From contig JAFKAC010000028.1 in the NCBI GenBank assembly GCA_025766275.1, positions 558,001-622,000 on the forward strand: a DNA stretch of 64,000 bases. The letters run 5' to 3'. How positions within the stretch are numbered: position 1 is the stretch's first letter; every line of letters begins with the position of its first letter. This DNA comes from Lactarius indigo. Taxonomy: Eukaryota > Basidiomycota > Agaricomycetes > Russulales > Russulaceae. A program made the position numbers and the translations under genes. The notes beneath the pieces are model-generated. The model saw only the letters and a list, made by a program, of their open reading frames with translations. It made no database searches and had not been told where the DNA came from. Below, piece by piece: positions 57,501-64,000 of this stretch.

Positions 57501-59251
57501 AGTGTCCGCTGCACGATGCCTCACGAAATGGGCGCTTCCATATTGTGCGGTTACTACTCGAACATCACGCGGATGTCAATCTCTTGAACAGTGATCGTCG
57601 ATCCCCCCTGTGGGTGGCGTCTTGGCAGGGAGAAGTCGAAGTCGCACGACTATTATTGCAGAACGGCGCAAATGTCGAGTCTCGTAATGTCGAGGGCCGG
57701 GCCGCGATCAATGTCGCATCGGAAAACGGACATTTGGAAGTCGTACGATTACTGCTCGATAGTGGCGCGCAAGTAGACGCGCGAGACAATGACACCTGGA
57801 CGCCTCTAGACGCGGCATCACGGTACGGATATCCGGACATCGTAGAACTGCTTCTGGACCACGGTGCGGACGTGAATTCGCAAGATAACGAAGGCTGGAC
57901 CCCATTGCACGGATCGTCGAATTTCGGGTTTCCCGAAGTCGTGAAGCTGCTCCTCGACCACGGCGCAGATGTCAACATCCGCGACTTCGAAGGCGAGACT
58001 CCCTTCCACAAGGCGTTGAAGGACGACCAACTCGAGGTCGTCCGTTTGTTACTCGCGCATGGTACGGAGGTCGACATTCTGAACGGGCGGCGCAAGACAC
58101 CCTTGGCCGCGACGTCGGGCGATGGCCAAGTCAACACTTCACGCCTCCTAGTTGAACATGGTGCAAATGTGCACTCGATTGACGACGGAGGCTGGACTCC
58201 TTTACATTTCGCATCACAACACGGTCATCTCGACGCCGTGCGCCTGTTGCTTGACAATGGAGCAGATGTCCGTTCGCAAGAAACCAATTTTTGTACTCCG
58301 TTGCATCTCGTCTCGGCGAATGGGCACCTCAAGGTTGCGGAGTTGCTAGTTGAGCGCGGTGCCGACGTTGACAAGACAAACAAGGATCAAGAAACGCCTC
58401 TGGATCGCGCCTCAGCTAATGGAAAGCTCGAGATTGCACGCTTCCTCATCAAGTGCGGCTCAAATGTGAATTCCAGCGATAGCGAGGGGCGGACACCATT
58501 ACACGCGGCGGCAAGAGAGGGACATCTAGACATCGTGAAGTTGTTACTGGCGTCTGGGGCGGAGATCGACGTGCGGAACAGCAACGGCCAATCTCCCTTT
58601 GATCTGGCGCTGGTTAACGAGAAGCACGAGGCCGCGATCTTCCTGGCAGAGCGCATGGGGTCGGCTCTGCCGGAAACGGCATCTCAGAGCAAGCGTATAG
58701 ACGTGCTAGCTGGGCCTCCAATTGAAGATGGAAACAGCGGAAGTGTCGATAAGACTCTCGATAACGGAGAAGAGATGACGCTGCATTCTGCTTCAATAAG
58801 TGGACGCCTTGATGTCGTGCGAACGCTACTTGATCGTGGGGAAGAGGTCGATCCTCGGAACGTGGATTACCAGACACCATTGGGCGTGGCGTCGGCCGCA
58901 GGAAAATTAGAGGTTGTAAAACTCCTGATCGATCGTGGCGCAGATGTCGATTCTCGCGACCTGCGCGGTTGGACTCCGCTACACGGGGCAACTTATGAAG
59001 GACACCTCGACGTCGCGCGATTCCTGATTGAACACGGCGCGGATGTTGACGCGATGAATGTGTATCGCTGGACTCCGCTGCCCGTCGCGTCCTCAAATGG
59101 GCACGCCGGGATTGTACAGCTGCTGCTTGACCGAAGCGCTAACATAGATGTGGTCAATGTCGATGGGAGGACACCAGCTCGAGAAGCAATAGCAAATGGG
59201 TATCGTAGGATTACAAAATTGTTTTCAGATCATGCCGTGCGTGGCTCGTAG
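54503..59251 (+). CDS. NLR D: Goodbye-NACHT-ankyrin receptor
   Basis: Ten exons: 54503-54784, 54838-54891, 54968-55163, 55211-55363, 55422-55460, 55523-55564, 55620-55790, 55849-55873, 55925-56524 and 56575-59251; 4239 bases, 1412 residues. It has the same layout as C: Goodbye-type N-terminus (FRLIIDAFDHYASQVGIDL), P-loop GSGKSIL, Walker B IYIIVDALDECPN, winged-helix region, and about 19 ankyrin units split 14+5 by a longer linker (SKRIDVLAGPPIEDGNSGSV). The 200-residue NACHT exon differs from C at only about seven residues. Ankyrin units 8-10, by contrast, differ at 25 of 99 positions. All splice sites are canonical GT-AG and no lesion is seen. Confidence 0.9.
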
Positions 59252-60423
59252 TGCTTCGGCGGACGTGCCAGTAATATTAGTCAATGTGTATTATAAGTGT
59301 GTTTACTCGGACACCAGATTCGGGCGTTATAGTTCTGACTGCGTTTTTAGTTTTTACATGTGTTGTGTTATATAACCAATTGCCGCTGACCCACCTTGAT
59401 CGGTGAATGCCGCAACTACAGTAGCACAAAGATAATACTGCGTCAATCAAGTAAGCGGTGGGGAACATAGCGTCTGACGGCGAGCTCTTAATTGGTACAC
59501 TTTAGCCATCCGTAGAGCGCAATCGACGGTTCCGAAATTTTTCGGCGACGGGAAATATCAAAATCGAAAAAAAAAAAAAGGACTCGAGGCAAACGGGTCA
59601 AGAGAGCTTTGCGTGCACCCCATCTGCGCTTGCGCCAACACCCTCAGGCTCGCCCTCAGCATCCTCGCAGTCACCCTCTCTACTATCTTCACTGCAACAA
59701 CCAACTTTGTACCCCTCAGAGCCCTCTGTACCAAGCGCGAATGCCTTTACGCACATCCAACTGGTGGGTAGTGTGGGGCTCACTGGCAAATGCTAACTTC
59801 GCTTTGAAGGCGTCCTACTCACTAACAAACCACGCTTCGCTTTATCTAGTTAACTGGTAGGTCGCAGTGCCTCTTCTTAAGGGCCCTTTCTGGGTGTTTT
59901 TGACGATGTTTATGTGGTGTTTGTTTTTTCTTCGGATGATCTCCGGGTTCAACCTCCCTCAGGAGGGGGGAGGTTCTACGCGGGGCAGGGGTGGTCCCCT
60001 AGTAGGTATGTGGGAGGGCAACGCCCTCGAGGTAAGCGTAAGGAGGATATCCTCTCAGTATGCATGAGGTGTGTTCCGTCTGGAATACGCAGGGGGGCGC
60101 GGAGGGCACCTGGTGTGGGAAAATTCAACCAAGGTAGTGGTTGCGGTTCAACCCCCTTGTGTCCTCGTACTTATTGTCTCGGTTTGTTATTTCTGAGTCA
60201 TTCGGATTCCCTGCCCAATTCCACAGGCACTCTCCTAGTAGTTGTACCGAGAGTCGTGCCAAGAATCGTCCACGGATTCGTTATACCGTCGCTCTGCGGC
60301 CCGAAGCAAGCATAAAACTTCCTACTGTGCAGTTCTATGATAGCACGACACCAAAAAAGAACTACACGACAAAAGAACACGGGGGTGGAAGAAACAGACG
60401 AGTGTTAGGTTAGGGGCGATGAG
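59252..60423. other. 3' flank of NLR D and intergenic region
   Basis: The left part is homologous to the NLR C flank. An A-run lies at about 59566-59579. A minus-strand acidic reading (EDSREGDCEDAEGEPEG, ending near 59598) resembles one in the C flank and may be the end of a decayed gene. Nothing else is recognised. Confidence 0.45.
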
Positions 60424-62680
60424 CTAATCGTAGTCTGCAGCTATCAGTTTCGCTGCTCGCTCCGCGATGATGCAGATGACTGCTTGAGGGTGGGCCGCTG
60501 GGACCCATGGCTTAATAAAACCGTATTAGTCCGTTACATAGGGGCCCAATTAATGAAACATACGCACCAAAACGCTCGCGTCGACAATCCGAAGGCCAAC
60601 CGTCTTCTTCACGCTGAGATCGGGGTTGACAACACCACGCGCGGAATCCTTTCGGGACATGAAGGCGGTGCTCGACGGGTGGAACACATTGGCTCCGTGG
60701 CTCCGTGCATATGCCTCGATCTCAGTATCCGTCTTGGCTTCAGCAAGAGCGCCAAATGGTCCAATCACGTAGTCCTTCCATGCTGGCGCAGCGACGAACC
60801 GGAGCGCTGCCTTTACTGCTTCGCGGATAGCGAAGATATCGAAGTCCGAGTTGAGGAGCGCCGGGTCGATGTTAGGTGCGTCGAAGGCGTTCGCAGAAGT
60901 AAGAGTGATTGACCCGCCTGCGCCATTCCGCGTTTAGAAGCGCTGTTATCGAGTAACACGACTTACGAGAGGTGGGTGTTACCAGGTTGGTGAAAATCGT
61001 CATAAAGTGGCCCGTGGTAGGTGGCGAGTCAGCTAATGAAAAGAACTGGTTCTGAGGGCGCAAGCTCAACGACATTCTACGAGGGGAAGCTTCCAGACAA
61101 GCCTTACGACAAAGATAAATTCATAATGTGGGGCTTGTGGACCGGAGGACGGATCTTTCACTTTCTTGAAGATGGTGGAATTTTTCGGAAGTCTCAACCA
61201 GCCTAATTCAACCCCGATAGACTGGGAAAACGGACCAGTGTGGGATGCTTCCCACTGTGCTAAATCACTTTGAAATAATGTCGTGTTTCGGCCGATGTCG
61301 TCATTGGTAAAGTTGGAATTAACCGAGAACGCATTTGGAATTAGGGAGTGGTCTTGCATGTTCTTGCCCACGTCGGGGAGGTTGACGATCGTCCGAATGT
61401 TGAACCGACTGAGCTGTGCCCTATCACCGATTCCCGACAGCATCAGTAATTGCGGCGTGTTGACTGCACCGGCCGCGAGTATAATCTCCTTTGTAGCATT
61501 ACGAGAAAAGAGTGGGCCTGGCGGGGTCATGTGAAACAGTCGTGAGAAGTGTAGAGATCTCCTTACCAGAGGCAGACTGGGAAAATTGGACGCCGCGGAA
61601 TATGGGAAGACCACCTCGGGTTCCAGTTTGGACTACCTTAGTCACCAGTGTGTTAACTAAAATATCCAAGTTCGACCTGGAAAGCGCAGGTGTGAGGTAT
61701 GAAACTGAGGCACTGCTCCTCTGACCACCGCCGATTGACAGCTGGGACCATCCTTGCAAACATTTGTGTTATATCCGTAGAATGTATGTGGGCTGAGCAG
61801 AACACACCAATTCCTAGTGGGTTCCCAGAGCTCATATCTTCGTTGAAAGGAAACTCGGCGAGCTGCGTAGTCGTATTGAAGATCCGAGAGTCGAGAGCGG
61901 TCTTTTCTTGAACACTGATCTTAACAGGACCACTTGAACCATGGATCGCTGGATTGATCTCTCCCGTCGTATCGTGACCATCCGGGGGAGGAACTAAGGC
62001 CTCCACCTGAGGACCGAAGTCAGACTGCGGCAGTGAAGCGCCAGAAATGGGGAGAGAATACCCCAATTGACGTCCTCCGAAGAGAGTCCCAGGACCATCC
62101 GGGGTCACCAGTAACACGGGCTAATCGATCGAGGTCGCTCGCTGGTCCACGAGTCCAAATCATATAGTCTGGGGAATACTAAGTCTGTAGTCATGTCCGC
62201 TGAAGATGACCCGACGTACTGATCGAAGTGGATCCACCGAGAGTGCGCCCGCGAGGATATGGGATGGACCGCCCTCCCAAACCAGTCTGAGGGACAGTGG
62301 TATCGTTCCAAGAGACATTAGACGGTACAAGTGTCGTGCAAAGGAACGGGATGGGAATAAAAGGGTTGACCGTATCACTGGGGTATATAAGCCCCGACTG
62401 CAGAGGACCGTAGAAATAAAAATTAGAAAAATCGACCAACCTTGGTCCAGCTTCGACTAAAAGTACACGATCATTCGGATTTGCGCTCAACCTATTTGCC
62501 AAGACACTGCCCCCCGGGCCCGCTAGACAAGTGTCAGAGAGCGCTAGAAGTATATAGACGCTCGGACGCACATCCCACGACGATGTATGTGTAAGGGGAA
62601 TTGGGCAGCTTCGAAGGGTCGGTATACACCGCCGCAAAAACGGGTTTCAAAAAGAGAAGGGCAATGACGGAAAGTCGCAT
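60424..62680 (-). CDS. GMC oxidoreductase, aryl-alcohol oxidase type (secreted)
   Basis: Minus strand, ten exons: 62680-62572, 62522-62441, 62377-62220, 62168-62062, 62006-61808, 61752-61567, 61517-61108, 61051-60967, 60917-60568 and 60510-60424; 1773 bases, 590 residues. The N-terminus [16 protein letters not shown] is a secretion signal. The FAD Rossmann motif [14 protein letters not shown]...VEAG follows. GMC signature 1 lies at [22 protein letters not shown] and signature 2 at [15 protein letters not shown]. The catalytic His pair appears in NVFHPSST and PAAHPQ. Such enzymes oxidise aromatic alcohols or related substrates and supply hydrogen peroxide for lignin attack. The exact substrate is not deducible. 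All phases agree and length is typical of the family. The least certain acceptor is 61052-61053. Confidence 0.9.
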
Positions 62681-63709
62681 GGTGGAAACCACAAATAGAA
62701 GGAAGTCTACAGTATCAGGGTCTTGGAGAATACGGCTTTATGTAGCCCGCTATTAGGTAGGAAGTGGGGCCTTATTGAGCCAGCGGGGTCCGGTCTGCTA
62801 GAATGTTCCCGCCCAGGAGCGCTCGACCTGATTGCGACCCGAGATAGAAGAACCAATTATACTTGAAGTCGTCGCGGTTTTACTAGTAATGCATAATGAG
62901 TTGCGGCCATTTCGATGCCAGGGCTCCTTGATGGTTTGAAAGCAGCTGTACTAACTCCGAGTCATTATGCATCATGACAACCATGATTTCGATTGTATGT
63001 CAAGGTTTAACAATCAGGTATGGAAGCACGGAAATATGGAAATGTGGAAGTCCACATGGGAGCGTCAAGGGAAGCGTGAAAGCCCACATGTTAGCATGGG
63101 ACCCTACATGCAAGTGTGGAGGCCCAGAAGTCAGTGCGGCGCAAAGTGTAGTGTTATGATGTAGAGTGTAAGTGCGCAGAAATCCGGGATGGCGATAGGG
63201 AGAAAGGACGTAGTGTATTTTAAAATTTTATTTATTTACTGTATTGTAATCGGGAATCCGGTAAAATCAAGTAATATGCACTTTTGCTGATGGCTCGGTA
63301 CTACTGGTAGGCGGCAGCGCCCTTGGTGTTCTCTGTACTTGGGACCTTTTCCCGGCAGCGCTCCGGGAACGACTCTATGGGCGTGTGATTCTGAGCTGCG
63401 GGGGCTGCTGGATTCGAGGATTAGCTCCCGGTTTGCTGCAACAGTGTCTTCTTGTCTTCGCACAAAATCGTTATAATCATCCAACATCTGCCGCGGGAAT
63501 TTCGCACCGTCATCGGCGGTGGTAGCGTGGTTGGTGGCGATCCAAGGAGCCTAGCTAAATGGAGCATCATTCGGTGTCAAAGTGGACCATTCCAGGATCA
63601 ATTGGCAGTTCTCAATTGGGCGCAAAACAAGGGCGATGTGGAATTGGGGACCTAATGGGGACAGGTGGTATGGTGGCACCGTGACGCCGTACTTTTTCAT
63701 CAATGAGGC
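62681..63709. other. Intergenic region
   Basis: No gene is recognised. A degenerate purine-rich tract (about 63020-63125) repeats short words such as tggaa, cacatg and gtggag. Inverted 9-base words gcataatga (62891) and tcattatgc (62963) could form a short hairpin. Confidence 0.4.
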
Positions 63710-64000
63710 CTAATGAGGGTTTGATATACCTTTGGCGCAATCTCGTTCACGCTCAGGCCAGATTAGCAGAGTGTATTTATTCGTGGGTTCAAGTTTCGTG
63801 TCCGTAATAATCGCGCGATATATGGGAAGAAGATCAGAAAAACCCACTTCAAGAGGCGCACCACCTCTATGGCACTCAAGATCGTAGTTCATATAACGTT
63901 CATTTGCCACCGTGACGCGCTTGAAACCAACAGACCCCCCCAAAATTGCTGCGATGCCCCATGCGAGGAACCACTGCGCAGCCTGCGCTCTAGCGTCCAC
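63710..64000 (-). CDS. Unrecognised open frame running off the window
   Basis: A minus-strand frame open across the window edge, at least 96 codons, ends in a stop at 63710. It reads QWFLAWGIAAILGGSVGFKR, then VANERYMNYDLECHRGGAPL and PIYRAIITDTKLEP. The composition is protein-like, with one hydrophobic stretch. I do not recognise a family. The upstream part lies beyond the window, so the true start and splicing cannot be judged. Confidence 0.35.
   Translation of the reverse strand: MDARAQAAQWFLAWGIAAILGGSVGFKRVTVANERYMNYDLECHRGGAPLEVGFSDLLPIYRAIITDTKLEPTNKYTLLIWPERERDCAKGISNPH

Noticed and set aside
1..64000. tRNA, rRNA or CRISPR arrays
   Set aside because: No cloverleaf with B-box, no rRNA-like stretch and no regularly spaced short repeats were found by eye on either strand.

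Overview
The window is nuclear DNA of a filamentous basidiomycete, most likely a wood-decay agaricomycete; I do not name a species. The signs are short spliced introns (mostly 49-80 bases), basidiomycete-only protein families, a secreted aryl-alcohol-oxidase-like enzyme, a Ty3/gypsy element and large NACHT-ankyrin receptors. Most genes are split into several exons, so the models were rebuilt from splice junctions and reading phase. Every multi-exon model called intact has a coding length divisible by three.

Left third (1-18.9 kb), mainly housekeeping: a 5'-truncated single-pass membrane protein; a frameshifted basidiomycete orphan; a nine-exon seven-transmembrane protein; about 4 kb without a recognisable gene; ATP synthase subunit g (minus strand); urate oxidase (eight exons); a regulator with C2H2 fingers and a Zn2Cys6 cluster; and mitochondrial Hsp10, whose start codon is an exon of its own.

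Centre and right (21-59.3 kb), accessory: four paralogous NOD-like receptors with one architecture, an N-terminal Goodbye-type domain, NACHT NTPase, winged-helix region and ankyrin repeats. Receptor A (+) and B (-) converge. C and D (+) lie further right. Between B and C is a direct tandem duplication of about 3.06 kb; each copy holds an F-box gene (one intact, one interrupted) and the remains of a small unknown gene. It is followed by a four-exon conserved hypothetical gene. Between C and D sits a young, apparently complete Ty3/gypsy retrotransposon. The receptors share exon lengths to the base. C and D have identical introns around the NACHT exon but strongly diverged ankyrin repeats, which suggests homogenised NTPase cores with diversifying recognition arrays.

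Right end (60.4-64 kb): a ten-exon GMC oxidoreductase of the aryl-alcohol oxidase type (minus strand) and an unrecognised open frame running off the edge.

The receptors probably act in non-self or stress sensing, as proposed for fungal NLRs. That role is inferred from family membership; nothing in the sequence shows ligand or output.
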